A DNA stretch of 64,000 bases, taken from assembly GCF_038051945.1 (NCBI RefSeq), contig NZ_CP150302.1:7316001-7380000 (forward strand). The letters are read 5' to 3'. Below the pieces are notes generated by a model. It made no database searches. It was not told the origin of the DNA and was given only the letters and a program-made list of their open reading frames with translations. Position 1 is the stretch's first letter; each line of letters starts with the position of its first letter. Origin of the DNA: Paenibacillus sp. FSL H3-0469. GTDB lineage: Bacteria > Bacillota > Bacilli > Paenibacillales > Paenibacillaceae. This document shows positions 41,866 to 50,483 of the stretch, in pieces. The position numbers and the translations under genes were made by a program.

Positions 41866-43085
41866 TGGGCGGCCCAGCTGAAGTAAATCTTACCTATCTG
41901 GTTGGCTTGATGTCCGGCACATCGGTAGACGGTATTGATGCAGCGGTAATTAAGCTTTCGTCCACGCCGGACACAGAGTATGGAATAGAGACGGAATTAC
42001 TGGTTTTTGAGAACACTCCGTTTCCAGCGCATGTCAGAAGTTCGATATTCGAGCTGTTTGATCCTTCCAAGGCTACGGTTGATAAGGTAGGCGCAATGAA
42101 CATGTGGCTGGGGGAATTATACGCCCGGGCAGTAGTGTCGGTGATCCGCAAATGCGGACTTGCGCCTTCCCAAATATTTGCGATAGGATCCCATGGCCAA
42201 ACGATCTATCATGCACCGGAAGAGAAGAGGATGGACGGCCATAACCTGCACTGTACGGTACAGATCGGAGAAGGTGCAGTGATAGCGAACCGGACGGGCA
42301 TTCCCTGCATATCAGATTTTCGGGTTGCCGACATGGCAATGGATGGACAGGGAGCGCCACTCGTGCCTTTTACTGAATATTTATTGTTTAACCATCCGGA
42401 GAAAACATCACTTCTGCAGAATATTGGAGGAATAGGGAATGTAACGGTTCTTCCTGCCAATGCTTCTCCCGAAGAGGTGTATGCCTACGATACAGGGCCC
42501 GGAAATATGATTATTGACGGTCTTGTATCCCATTTATTTGCGCCAATGACGATGGATGCCGGCGGTGAAATTGCTGCGGGTGGTGAGGTTATTGATCAGC
42601 TATTGAAATGGATGCAGCAGGATGAGTATTATAGTATGCCTTTCCCGAAATCGACAGGCAGAGAACGGTTTGGACAACAATATGTTGCACAAATACTTCA
42701 GATGATGGAGGAGCATCACTGGAAAGCTGAGGATGTTATTGCCACAGCTACACGCTTGACAGCATGGAGTATTGCCGACAGCTATGAACGGTATATTGCC
42801 CCGCAGCATCAGGCTCAGCGATTGCTGGTTGGCGGCGGAGGGAGCTATAACCTGACGTTATTGCGCGATTTGCGGCAGTTATTTGCTCCCTTCGGAGTGC
42901 GGGTGCTGACACAGGAGGATATTGGCGGCAACAGTGATGCCAAGGAAGCCGTTGCTTTTGCTGTGCTGGCTTATCATACGATGAGACGTCTGCCGAATAA
43001 TATCCCTCAGGTAACCGGAGCTTCCCGGCCGGTAGTCATGGGCAAAATTTCTTGGCCCTACCCGGAACACAGGGGGTTGGAATGA
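41865..43085 (+). CDS. anmK: Anhydro-N-acetylmuramic acid kinase
   Basis: Opens the 1,6-anhydro ring of anhydroMurNAc and phosphorylates it to MurNAc-6-phosphate, feeding MurQ. 406 residues with LMSGTSVDGIDAAVIKL (phosphate loop), GSHGQTIYHAP, DFRVADMAMDGQGAPLVPF and NIGGIGNVT signatures. Start ATG 41865 overlaps the permease stop (GTG at 41862 is an alternative). Anhydro sugars come from lytic transglycosylases, so its presence in a Gram-positive operon is notable. Confidence 0.95.
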   Translation: MGGPAEVNLTYLVGLMSGTSVDGIDAAVIKLSSTPDTEYGIETELLVFENTPFPAHVRSSIFELFDPSKATVDKVGAMNMWLGELYARAVVSVIRKCGLAPSQIFAIGSHGQTIYHAPEEKRMDGHNLHCTVQIGEGAVIANRTGIPCISDFRVADMAMDGQGAPLVPFTEYLLFNHPEKTSLLQNIGGIGNVTVLPANASPEEVYAYDTGPGNMIIDGLVSHLFAPMTMDAGGEIAAGGEVIDQLLKWMQQDEYYSMPFPKSTGRERFGQQYVAQILQMMEEHHWKAEDVIATATRLTAWSIADSYERYIAPQHQAQRLLVGGGGSYNLTLLRDLRQLFAPFGVRVLTQEDIGGNSDAKEAVAFAVLAYHTMRRLPNNIPQVTGASRPVVMGKISWPYPEHRGLE

Positions 43086-44053
43086 TGCAAATCAGACTCT
43101 TCTCCATGGAAGATTTTTCTGGAGTGGTCGCGCTCTGGAACCGGGAGGCTACGAAGTATGACTACAAGCCGTTTACCGAACAGGAATTTCAGGACACATT
43201 TATTAATCATGCTTATTTCGATGCGGAGTGTATGTGGGTAGGCTTTAATGAACGAGGGATTGTAGGTTTTGCAGCCGGCTGCAGCGGGGATGACCTTCCG
43301 CTCGGCGATGTGGCGGGCTATATTACGACCGTAATTATAGATTCGGGTGCCGCTTTTTTAGAGCTGTACGATGCCTTTGTGCAGCGCATGGAAACAAGGT
43401 TCCGGCAGCTTGGGAAAAGTCAGGTGGAGGTGTTGTTCTTTAACCCTGTTAAGCTGAAATGGACGATGCCAAGCGCACCGCAGCATGAACACAATAATGC
43501 CCCGGGCATTAGTACAGACCAGCCGTTATATGATGCTTTGATCGCCAGAGGGTATGCAGAGCGGGCGACACAATGCGGCATGCACCTGAAGCTGGGTGAC
43601 TTTAGTGTTCCTGAAGATATTGCAGTCAAAGAAAGCAAAGCAAACAGAGAAGGCTATCAGGTTACTCATTATGCCCCCGCTGTTCATAAAGGGCTTGAAG
43701 CCATGCTTGCAGCCCTGCAGAATCCGCAGTGGGAGAGGGATGTAGCAGCATTTGTTAAGAATGGTGAACCTCTTGTGGTGGCAGTTCATGGCAGTGAGGT
43801 TGTGGGTTTTGCAGGTCCAATTATGGTCGAACCGGATGGCCGGGCATTTTTTTGCGGGATCGGGGTACACCCGGAGTATGAGGGACATGGTCTCGGCAGT
43901 GTCCTATTTTTCCGGATGGTCGAAGCTTTTCAGACTGCAGGCTGTCAATATATCTCTTTGTTTACTGGCAGCAATAACCCGGCTCTTGGAATCTATCAAA
44001 AAGCAGGATTTCAGATTGAAAAACAATTTTCCATATTGCGGAGGGAGCTGTAG
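43082..44053 (+). CDS. Tandem GNAT acetyltransferase
   Basis: 323 residues. The C-terminal domain (from ~residue 200) is a typical GNAT with IGVHPEYEGHGLGSVLF (acetyl-CoA loop) and NNPALGIYQKAGFQIEK. The N-terminal half resembles a degenerate GNAT fold lacking the Q/RxxGxG/A loop. The acceptor is unknown; position in the operon suggests an amino sugar such as glucosamine or muramic acid from N-deacetylated peptidoglycan (inference). Overlaps anmK by 4 bp. Confidence 0.82.
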   Translation: MMQIRLFSMEDFSGVVALWNREATKYDYKPFTEQEFQDTFINHAYFDAECMWVGFNERGIVGFAAGCSGDDLPLGDVAGYITTVIIDSGAAFLELYDAFVQRMETRFRQLGKSQVEVLFFNPVKLKWTMPSAPQHEHNNAPGISTDQPLYDALIARGYAERATQCGMHLKLGDFSVPEDIAVKESKANREGYQVTHYAPAVHKGLEAMLAALQNPQWERDVAAFVKNGEPLVVAVHGSEVVGFAGPIMVEPDGRAFFCGIGVHPEYEGHGLGSVLFFRMVEAFQTAGCQYISLFTGSNNPALGIYQKAGFQIEKQFSILRREL

Positions 44054-44055
44054 GG

Positions 44056-44760
44056 ATGTGCGGAAAGTTGACGGTCTTAGCGATTGGAGCGCATGTTGGG
44101 GATGTGGAATTAGCGTCCGGCGGTGTACTGGCCAGCCATAGCTTAAAAGGAGACCGTATCGTAACCCTGGCTTTAACTCCAGGTGAAAGAGGCGTGCCGG
44201 CCGGGCAGGATATGAAGGAGTACCGCCAGCAAAAAATCAAAGAGGCAGAGAGTTTCGCTGATATACTGGGCGGTGAAGCCGTTGTTTTTGATTATTGTGA
44301 CGGAGAGCTGCCAGACAATCAGGAGATTCGGCTGGAGGTCTGCGATGTGATCCGCCGCGTGAAGCCGGACATTATCATCACCCATTGGAGAAACAGCATG
44401 CATAAGGATCATGCTCTGACCCATCATATCGTGAACGATGCAAGGTTTTTTGCCAGCCTGTCCTCTTTTGAGCGTGAGCTTCCTGCTCATTTTGCCGCAA
44501 AGCTGTATTATTCGGAAAACTGGGAAGATGCTGTGGACTATGTCCCTTACGTATACGTGGATTTTGATCAGGCGGCTTATGATTTATGGATTGAGGCGTT
44601 AGGCCAGCATTGGTTTGTGACGAACAGCAAATCTTTTAAATATATGGATTACTATAAAGCGTTGGCCGTTGTCCGGGGCTGTGAAGCAAGAAAAACCTAT
44701 GCCGAAGCCTTCATGGTCCCTGCCGAGACGATGAAAATCAGACAATCGGGGCTTGCGTGA
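44056..44760 (+). CDS. PIG-L/LmbE-family deacetylase homologue
   Basis: 234 residues. Family fold signatures: the N-terminal metal loop AIGAHVGDVELASGGVLA and THWRNSMHKDHALTHHIV with a downstream zinc His. The usual AHPDDxE motif reads AHVGDVE: His13 and Asp16 (zinc ligands in MshB numbering) remain but the general-base Asp15 is Gly. The protein may be a variant subclass with another base, or inactive. Expected substrates are N-acetyl amino sugars. 2 bp after the GNAT gene and 1 bp before namZ. Confidence 0.85.
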   Translation: MCGKLTVLAIGAHVGDVELASGGVLASHSLKGDRIVTLALTPGERGVPAGQDMKEYRQQKIKEAESFADILGGEAVVFDYCDGELPDNQEIRLEVCDVIRRVKPDIIITHWRNSMHKDHALTHHIVNDARFFASLSSFERELPAHFAAKLYYSENWEDAVDYVPYVYVDFDQAAYDLWIEALGQHWFVTNSKSFKYMDYYKALAVVRGCEARKTYAEAFMVPAETMKIRQSGLA

Positions 44761-44761
44761 T

Positions 44762-45904
44762 ATGGTATTAAACGGGATTGATTCTATTATGAAGTATCTC
44801 CATCTGTTCAAAGGGAAACGGGTGGGTTTAATTACCGCGCCGACAGGGCTTACCAAAGATTTCAGATCCACCATTACGATATTACACGAGAATTGTAATC
44901 TTACGGCCATGTTCTCACCTGAGCATGGTGTCCGCGGAGATCTGGATGCAGGGGCATTAGTGGAGACGTATACGGACCCTTTTACCAATGTTCCGGTCTA
45001 CAGCCTGTACCGCAAAGATTCCAAACGTTTAACAAAGGAAATGCTGGAGAAGGTAGATATCCTTGTGTATGATATCCAGGATGTTGGTGTACGGTATTAT
45101 ACCTTCATTTATACGATGCTGTATGCCCTTGAGGATTGTGCTGCGGCAGGCGTGGAATTTGTTGTTCTCGACCGGGTGAATCCGCTGAACGGGGTGAACG
45201 TGGAAGGGAATATCCTACAGCCCGGCTTCAAATCCTTTATCGGGAATTATGAGCTGACTGTCCGGTACGGCCTGACCGCAGGTGAAGTGGCTGTCATGGC
45301 CAATGATCAGATGAACTGGAAGGCATCGCTTCATGTCGTTCGTCTGGAAGGCTGGGAACGGAGCATGTCTTTCCCGGATACAGGCTTGACCTGGGTCCAT
45401 CCTTCACTGGGCATCCCCCGGTATGAAACCGCGTTATTATATACAGGCACCTGTTTATTTGAGGGAACCAACTGCTCCGAAGGCAGGGGAACAACATTTC
45501 CCTTTGAAATGATTGGAGCTCCCTTTATTGAGGCGCAGCAGCTGGCAGATGAGATGAATGCATTGCGCCTTCCAGGCGTGTATTTCCGTCCGGTTCATTT
45601 CAAACCAACGTCCTCTAAGCATTCTGGAGAGCTGTGCGGCGGCGTTCAATTATATATTACAGACCGCCAGGTGATCAAGCCGTTAGAGGTAGGCGTAACC
45701 TTATTATTTACGATCAGGGACTTGTTTGAGCCGTTTGCATTTCTGCCTCCCGTGAAGGAGGGCTCACGTCCTTTTATTGACTTATTGGGCGGAAGCAGCA
45801 TCTACCGGACGAAGGATATTCAGGCTAAGCAGCTGCTCGAACAGTTTGCAGAGGACAGCAGGCAATTTGCAGAAATGAAACAGCAGTATCATTTATATCA
45901 CTAG
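44762..45904 (+). CDS. namZ: Exo-beta-N-acetylmuramidase NamZ (GH171, DUF1343)
   Basis: Releases MurNAc from the non-reducing end of peptidoglycan fragments. 380 residues of the YbbC/DUF1343 family: LFKGKRVGLITAPTGLTKD, MFSPEHGVRGDLDAG with the catalytic-loop Glu, DIQDVGVRYYTFIYTM, LDRVNPLNG and FEGTNCSEGRGTTFPFE. No signal peptide, unlike secreted B. subtilis NamZ, so it should work in the cytoplasm on imported substrates. Start ATG 44762 overlaps nothing and follows the PIG-L stop by one base. Confidence 0.93.
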   Translation: MVLNGIDSIMKYLHLFKGKRVGLITAPTGLTKDFRSTITILHENCNLTAMFSPEHGVRGDLDAGALVETYTDPFTNVPVYSLYRKDSKRLTKEMLEKVDILVYDIQDVGVRYYTFIYTMLYALEDCAAAGVEFVVLDRVNPLNGVNVEGNILQPGFKSFIGNYELTVRYGLTAGEVAVMANDQMNWKASLHVVRLEGWERSMSFPDTGLTWVHPSLGIPRYETALLYTGTCLFEGTNCSEGRGTTFPFEMIGAPFIEAQQLADEMNALRLPGVYFRPVHFKPTSSKHSGELCGGVQLYITDRQVIKPLEVGVTLLFTIRDLFEPFAFLPPVKEGSRPFIDLLGGSSIYRTKDIQAKQLLEQFAEDSRQFAEMKQQYHLYH

Positions 45905-45921
45905 CGGATGGTGAATAGCGG

Positions 45922-47484
45922 ATGAGAACGATAGAACAAATGAGCTTGCGTGAGAAAATCGGGCAAATGTTCGTAACAGGCTTTCCGTCAACGGAGATGT
46001 CCCCGGAGCTGAAGGAAGTCATTGAGCAGTACAAAGTCGGAAATATTATTTTATTCTCCCATAATATCAGCAATAAGTATCAATTAGGCGGGCTTGTTGC
46101 AGAACTGCAGCAATGGTTCACCACACATACAGGCATTCCGGGCTTTATTACGATTGACCAGGAAGGCGGCCGGGTGACCCGGATGCCCAAGGATGCGACG
46201 AATGTAGCCGGAGCCATGGCCATTGCCTCTTCAGGACGCCCTGAAAATGCTTATGCAGCAGGCAGAATAACGGCCCGGGAACTACAAGCATTAGGCATTA
46301 ATTTCAATCTTGCGCCCGTGATGGATGTTACCAGTAATGCGCTCAATCCGGTGATCAACGTCCGCTCTTACGGGGATACTGTTGAGACTGTATCGCAGTA
46401 CGGGATTCAAATGATGAAGGGCTTGCTCGATGGCGGCGTAATGTCCTCGCTGAAGCATTTTCCCGGTCATGGGGATACCGATGTCGATTCACACATTGGC
46501 TTGCCTGTCATTAACAAAACGGTGGAGGAGCTAGAGCAGCTTGAACTGCTGCCGTTTAAGACTGCCATCGGGCAGGGGGCCGAGGCCATCATGAGCGCCC
46601 ATATTTTATTCCCGCAAATCGAAACGTCTGGTGTACCGGGAACGATGTCTTATACGATTATTACAGAGCTGCTTAAAGAGAAATTGGGATTTGAGGGGTT
46701 GGTTGTCTCCGATTGTCTGGAAATGGATGCGATTAAACGCTATTACGGGACGGCCAAAGGTGCACTCGAAGCCGTTAAAGCAGGGATTGATCTGGTATTC
46801 ATCAGTCACACGCCTGCAACGGTTAAAGAAGCGGTTCATTTAATAGAAGAAGCTGTAGCGGCGGGTGATTTGGATGAAGCGGTTATTGATGCAGCTGTTG
46901 CCAAAATTTTAGCCTATAAAGCCCGCTATACGCATGTTGGGGAACCGGATTACGGGATCGTGGGCTGCGAAGTTCACCGCCGGGCGAACGAGCTGATGCG
47001 TACGGAAACGATCTGCCTGATTAAAGGTGAGACCCAGCCCGTTCAGGCAGGGGATGGGCAGGTCTTGTTTGTGGGCTCCTATGCCTACCGGACCGACCTG
47101 GCCTCCAGCAGTGTGAATCAGGAGCTTAGCTTCCCGCAGTATATGGGTGAGCATTTTGCTGCAGCGTATGAGCTGATCGGTATTGATCCGGACGAGGAGC
47201 AGATTAACACAGTGCTGCACAAGGCTGAAGGGTACAAGCATGTTGTTATCGGGCTGTTCAATGCGCGTGAAAATACAGGCCAGCTGGCGCTTGTGCAGAA
47301 GCTTGTGGCAGCAAACTGTAAAGTAACGGCAATTACCTTGGGCCGGCCGTATGATTTAGCTTTAATCGAAGGCGGGTTTTGCGGCATTGCAGCCTTTGAA
47401 TATACTCCGGATGCATTCAAGTCCCTTATTCCCATCCTGAATGGTGAGGTCACACCTGCTGCCAGTATTACGATTCAGCTATAG
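45922..47484 (+). CDS. nagZ: Beta-N-acetylglucosaminidase NagZ (GH3)
   Basis: Removes GlcNAc from GlcNAc-MurNAc fragments. 520 residues, GH3 TIM-barrel with TIDQEGGRVTRMP, FNLAPVMDVTSN, the catalytic dyad motif KHFPGHGDTDVDSHIGLP and VVSDCLEMDAI with the nucleophile Asp, then a C-terminal alpha/beta domain. No signal peptide is visible (MRTIEQMSLREKIGQMF), so cytoplasmic; B. subtilis NagZ is secreted. 17 bp after namZ. Confidence 0.94.
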   Translation: MRTIEQMSLREKIGQMFVTGFPSTEMSPELKEVIEQYKVGNIILFSHNISNKYQLGGLVAELQQWFTTHTGIPGFITIDQEGGRVTRMPKDATNVAGAMAIASSGRPENAYAAGRITARELQALGINFNLAPVMDVTSNALNPVINVRSYGDTVETVSQYGIQMMKGLLDGGVMSSLKHFPGHGDTDVDSHIGLPVINKTVEELEQLELLPFKTAIGQGAEAIMSAHILFPQIETSGVPGTMSYTIITELLKEKLGFEGLVVSDCLEMDAIKRYYGTAKGALEAVKAGIDLVFISHTPATVKEAVHLIEEAVAAGDLDEAVIDAAVAKILAYKARYTHVGEPDYGIVGCEVHRRANELMRTETICLIKGETQPVQAGDGQVLFVGSYAYRTDLASSSVNQELSFPQYMGEHFAAAYELIGIDPDEEQINTVLHKAEGYKHVVIGLFNARENTGQLALVQKLVAANCKVTAITLGRPYDLALIEGGFCGIAAFEYTPDAFKSLIPILNGEVTPAASITIQL

Positions 47485-47496
47485 GGGGATATCAGT

Positions 47497-48417
47497 ATGG
47501 CATTTATTGTTGGCATGGACGGGGGCGGCACCAAGACAGCTGTCATTGTTACTCATGATGATCAGGAAGAGCCTGTACTATCCTTTACGGCAGGGCCTAT
47601 TAATTATAATGGCGGCGATGCCGGGGCTATTGCTGCCGCTTTCGGGGAGATTTTTAAGCAGATAAGGTCCTGCTGCACAAGCCTAACGGAAGTTAATCAT
47701 GTATGTATAGGAGCGGCAGGCGTAAGCAATCCGGCAGTAGCCCGTTTTTTGGAGCAACAGGTGAGAGATAACGGTTATAGCGGGCCGCTAACGATTACCG
47801 GGGATCAGGAAACCGCACTATATGGAGCCCAGAATGCGATGCAGGGTATTATTCTCATTGCCGGTACAGGCTCCATTTGCTTCGGGGTGAATGAAAAGGG
47901 AGAGCGGCACCGCACTGGAGGCTTTGGTCATCTGATTGATGATGAGGGAAGCGGATATTATATCGGGCGTGAGCTCTTGTCCGTGCTGGTTCAGGCAGAG
48001 GACGGAAGAACAGCGGATACGATGATTCCGGAGCTGGTCTATAAGCAGCTTGGACTTGGTACGGTGCAAGAGGTTATAGGTTTTGTCTACGACAAAAACA
48101 CAACGAAAAAAGATATTGCAGCGCTCGCCCCGGTGATGACGGCAGCATGCGGGCTCGGGGACGCCCAGGCGCTAAAATTGGCGGAGCAATGTGCAGCCGG
48201 TCTGTTTGAGCTTGTGGTGCCTGTGATTGAGCGGCTGAAATTATATGAGAGTAAGGTTGCAATTGCCGGAAGTGTGCTGCAGAAATCCCGTTTTGTAAGA
48301 GAGGCCTTAGAGCGGAAGCTTGCCCGCAGCTACCCGCAGACCCAGCTGATTATGCCTGTTCATAATGCAGCCTATGGTGCTGTACTGCTCGGAAAATCAA
48401 AAATGAGTAACGGGTAA
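47497..48417 (+). CDS. Amino-sugar kinase, MurK/NagK-like (BadF/BadG ATPase family)
   Basis: ATP-dependent sugar kinase of the ASKHA fold, 306 residues: phosphate-1 FIVGMDGGGTKTAVIV, phosphate-2 LIAGTGSICFGVNEKG, HLIDDEGSGYYIGRELL, and adenosine motif VAIAGSVLQKS. By context it phosphorylates the MurNAc and GlcNAc freed by NamZ and NagZ, as MurK does in Clostridium. Last gene of the operon, followed by a strong terminator. Specificity (MurNAc versus GlcNAc) cannot be read from sequence. Confidence 0.87.
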   Translation: MAFIVGMDGGGTKTAVIVTHDDQEEPVLSFTAGPINYNGGDAGAIAAAFGEIFKQIRSCCTSLTEVNHVCIGAAGVSNPAVARFLEQQVRDNGYSGPLTITGDQETALYGAQNAMQGIILIAGTGSICFGVNEKGERHRTGGFGHLIDDEGSGYYIGRELLSVLVQAEDGRTADTMIPELVYKQLGLGTVQEVIGFVYDKNTTKKDIAALAPVMTAACGLGDAQALKLAEQCAAGLFELVVPVIERLKLYESKVAIAGSVLQKSRFVREALERKLARSYPQTQLIMPVHNAAYGAVLLGKSKMSNG

Positions 48418-48437
48418 TCCTATGAATGAAGCAAAGG

Positions 48438-48487
48438 AAGGGTGGGCCATAAGTCCGGCAGTGTTGGACTTGCGGCACACCCTTTTT
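48438..48487 (+). terminator. Terminator of the murQ operon
   Basis: AAGGGTG (48438-48444) pairs with CACCCTT (48478-48484), with an inner AAGTCC/GGACTT stem, followed by T5. Confidence 0.82.
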
Positions 48488-48523
48488 CCGGTGAATAAAC
48501 AACTCCGGGGTGACAGGTTACGG

Positions 48524-49738
48524 TCAAAATTTGTCGGTTAAATAAAACACGGCCTGCTGTTTCGGGAACAGGGCCTGCAGAATATCAGCATGTCGGGCAG
48601 GGGTCCCAGCTTCAGCTTCGCCTTCCGCATTATAGCCGAAGACGATATAAGAGATCAGATTCCGCTCATCCACTTCTATGGTTATCCGGGACCCGGACTG
48701 ACTATTCCCGGAAACGGAAAGCCGCTTCTGGCGGTAGTCGAGGCAGATCTTGTCCTCCCCGCATTGCAGCGTTATGGACAGCTCCTGTTCCGCCATCAAG
48801 GCATTGCCGTTAAGGCGATGCTCCAGTTCAAGCTGAAGCTTGTGGAAGGTAGAATACAGGTTGATCATTTTCCACATTGCCATATTAATGGGGACGGGCT
48901 CTGCCTGAAGCTGCTGATAATAGGCATACAGCTTGTGATCCTCAGGAAGCATCGCCATGATTTGCCTGGCCTTCGGCCGAAGACGGCATAATTCATGAAA
49001 TAAGTACTCCACGCCGTCCGCTGCCTCATCCAGATAGATGAGTTCGTTGATAAATACCTGTTCGGTGTCCTTTTTTTCAATAATGCCATAAGCGACAATT
49101 TTATGATCGTGCTGAAGCAGCAGACAGTCCGATTTCTTCCATTCCGGCCAGCGGATCAGATCCTTCCAGTAGGTTTCATTACGTACTACAGTATAGGTGC
49201 GGTTCTGATTGAATTGTTCATAAATAGCACGGATATCCTCAAGATAACGGGGCTCAAAAGGTATAACCTCGTAACCGTCCGGCTGCCCGCCCCGCGCCTC
49301 ATTTTCAACAGCGTAAGCAGTCTCGGGAATCAGTCTCCAGCCGGCCTTCTCATAAAATGCATGCTTGCTGGCCAGAAGTACACTTATATCATAACCGGCT
49401 TCTCTCATGTAGTCTGTTTGTGCAGCAAGAATTTTGTGTGTCAGCCCCATGCCGCGATAATTGGGATCTGCAGCGACGCTGCCCATAGCGCCCGTCTGCA
49501 AGACCGCTTGGCCGACTCTGATGGAAAGCGGAAAGATTTGAACATTGGCAGCAACCTTGCCGCCGACCGTTGCAAACCATGTGGTATCCGGGTCATAGGA
49601 GGTGTCGAGGTCTAATCTTTCCTGGAAATACCCCCGGCCTACGGAAAAACATTCATCTAAAATATCGTAAATCTGTTCAAGCTGTTCTCTGCCCGGCCTG
49701 TTGGTTACGCTTATATTTTGTTCTGGTGTTGTCGTCAT
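48524..49738 (-). CDS. Eis-like GNAT N-acetyltransferase
   Basis: 404 residues, tripartite Eis architecture: N-terminal GNAT with GSVAADPNYRGMGLTHKIL (acetyl-CoA loop), a central degenerate GNAT (VIPFEPRYLEDIRAIYEQFN), and a C-terminal sterol-carrier-like domain. Eis-type enzymes acetylate lysines, aminoglycosides or polyamines; the substrate here is unknown. Start after AGGAGG at 49738. Downstream of, and parallel to, a TetR gene (43 bp gap), possibly co-regulated. Confidence 0.85.
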   Translation of the reverse strand: MTTTPEQNISVTNRPGREQLEQIYDILDECFSVGRGYFQERLDLDTSYDPDTTWFATVGGKVAANVQIFPLSIRVGQAVLQTGAMGSVAADPNYRGMGLTHKILAAQTDYMREAGYDISVLLASKHAFYEKAGWRLIPETAYAVENEARGGQPDGYEVIPFEPRYLEDIRAIYEQFNQNRTYTVVRNETYWKDLIRWPEWKKSDCLLLQHDHKIVAYGIIEKKDTEQVFINELIYLDEAADGVEYLFHELCRLRPKARQIMAMLPEDHKLYAYYQQLQAEPVPINMAMWKMINLYSTFHKLQLELEHRLNGNALMAEQELSITLQCGEDKICLDYRQKRLSVSGNSQSGSRITIEVDERNLISYIVFGYNAEGEAEAGTPARHADILQALFPKQQAVFYLTDKF

Positions 49739-49781
49739 CTTTGCTTTCCTCCTGGGTCGCTATGTTAAAAACAGAGTTCAT

Positions 49782-50336
49782 TCAGAATCCTTCATCAGAA
49801 TAAGCCGAAACCCCTCTTGAATATAAGTTCTCCGCTAACTTAATAAATTCTTCTGGCGGTATATCCTTTTCCTGCTGGAGCCAAAGGCGAAATAAAGAAA
49901 GGGTCGTCGTCAGATAGAACTCAATGAAGTATGGCGTTAAGGAATGATTTTGCGGAAGGCTTAGGAATTGCTCCATGGGGATGTCTCTTTTTAAGCGTGC
50001 TAAGAAACGGGGGCTTCCATAATCGCCCAGAAGGGCATGGAGCGCCAGGAGATGTTCTTTTCTGTCCAGACAAGACAGCGCATCCTGAACCGAATGCATC
50101 GACAGCTCGTTACCGGCTAGTTCTGCTTTGATGTCATGGAGCAAGTTATTTTCCACAGTGTCCAGAAGTTCGTAAATGTCAGTAAAGTATTGATAAAAGG
50201 TACTGCGGTTATACCCTGACCGGCTGGCGATTTCCTGGATGGAAATTTTCTCAACCGGCTTTTGGCTGTATAGCTCACAAAACACATCTATAAACTTTTG
50301 TCTTGTTTTCTCCGTAATTTGGGGCTGCTTGTTCAT
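49782..50336 (-). CDS. TetR-family transcriptional regulator
   Basis: 184 residues: HTH at residues ~8-55 (RQKFIDVFCELYSQKPVEKI, SIQEIASRSGYNRSTFYQYF) and a C-terminal helical ligand domain (TetR_C). Start at ATG 50336, four bases after AGGAGGGA, rather than the frame's earlier ATG. Divergent from the ketopantoate-reductase-like gene; the shared region contains several dyads that could be its operators. Confidence 0.88.
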   Translation of the reverse strand: MNKQPQITEKTRQKFIDVFCELYSQKPVEKISIQEIASRSGYNRSTFYQYFTDIYELLDTVENNLLHDIKAELAGNELSMHSVQDALSCLDRKEHLLALHALLGDYGSPRFLARLKRDIPMEQFLSLPQNHSLTPYFIEFYLTTTLSLFRLWLQQEKDIPPEEFIKLAENLYSRGVSAYSDEGF

Positions 50337-50365
50337 GTTTCCCTCCTGCCTGCGCATAAGATATC

Positions 50366-50446
50366 ATCCGACAGATATTAAAAAACTGATGATTGATCAA
50401 GAAATCCTAAAGCTTTATGATCACATCATACAACATGTTGTCGGAT
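50366..50446. promoter_or_regulatory. Divergent control region with dyads
   Basis: ATCCGACA (50366-50373) and TGTCGGAT (50439-50446) form a spaced inverted repeat; between them lie TATGAT-CAC-ATCATA (50416-50430) and ACAACATGTTGT (50430-50441). Candidate TetR operators for the divergent genes. Confidence 0.5.
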
Positions 50447-50483
50447 AATCAAATGGGGATATAAAAGGGCAGGAGTGATTATA

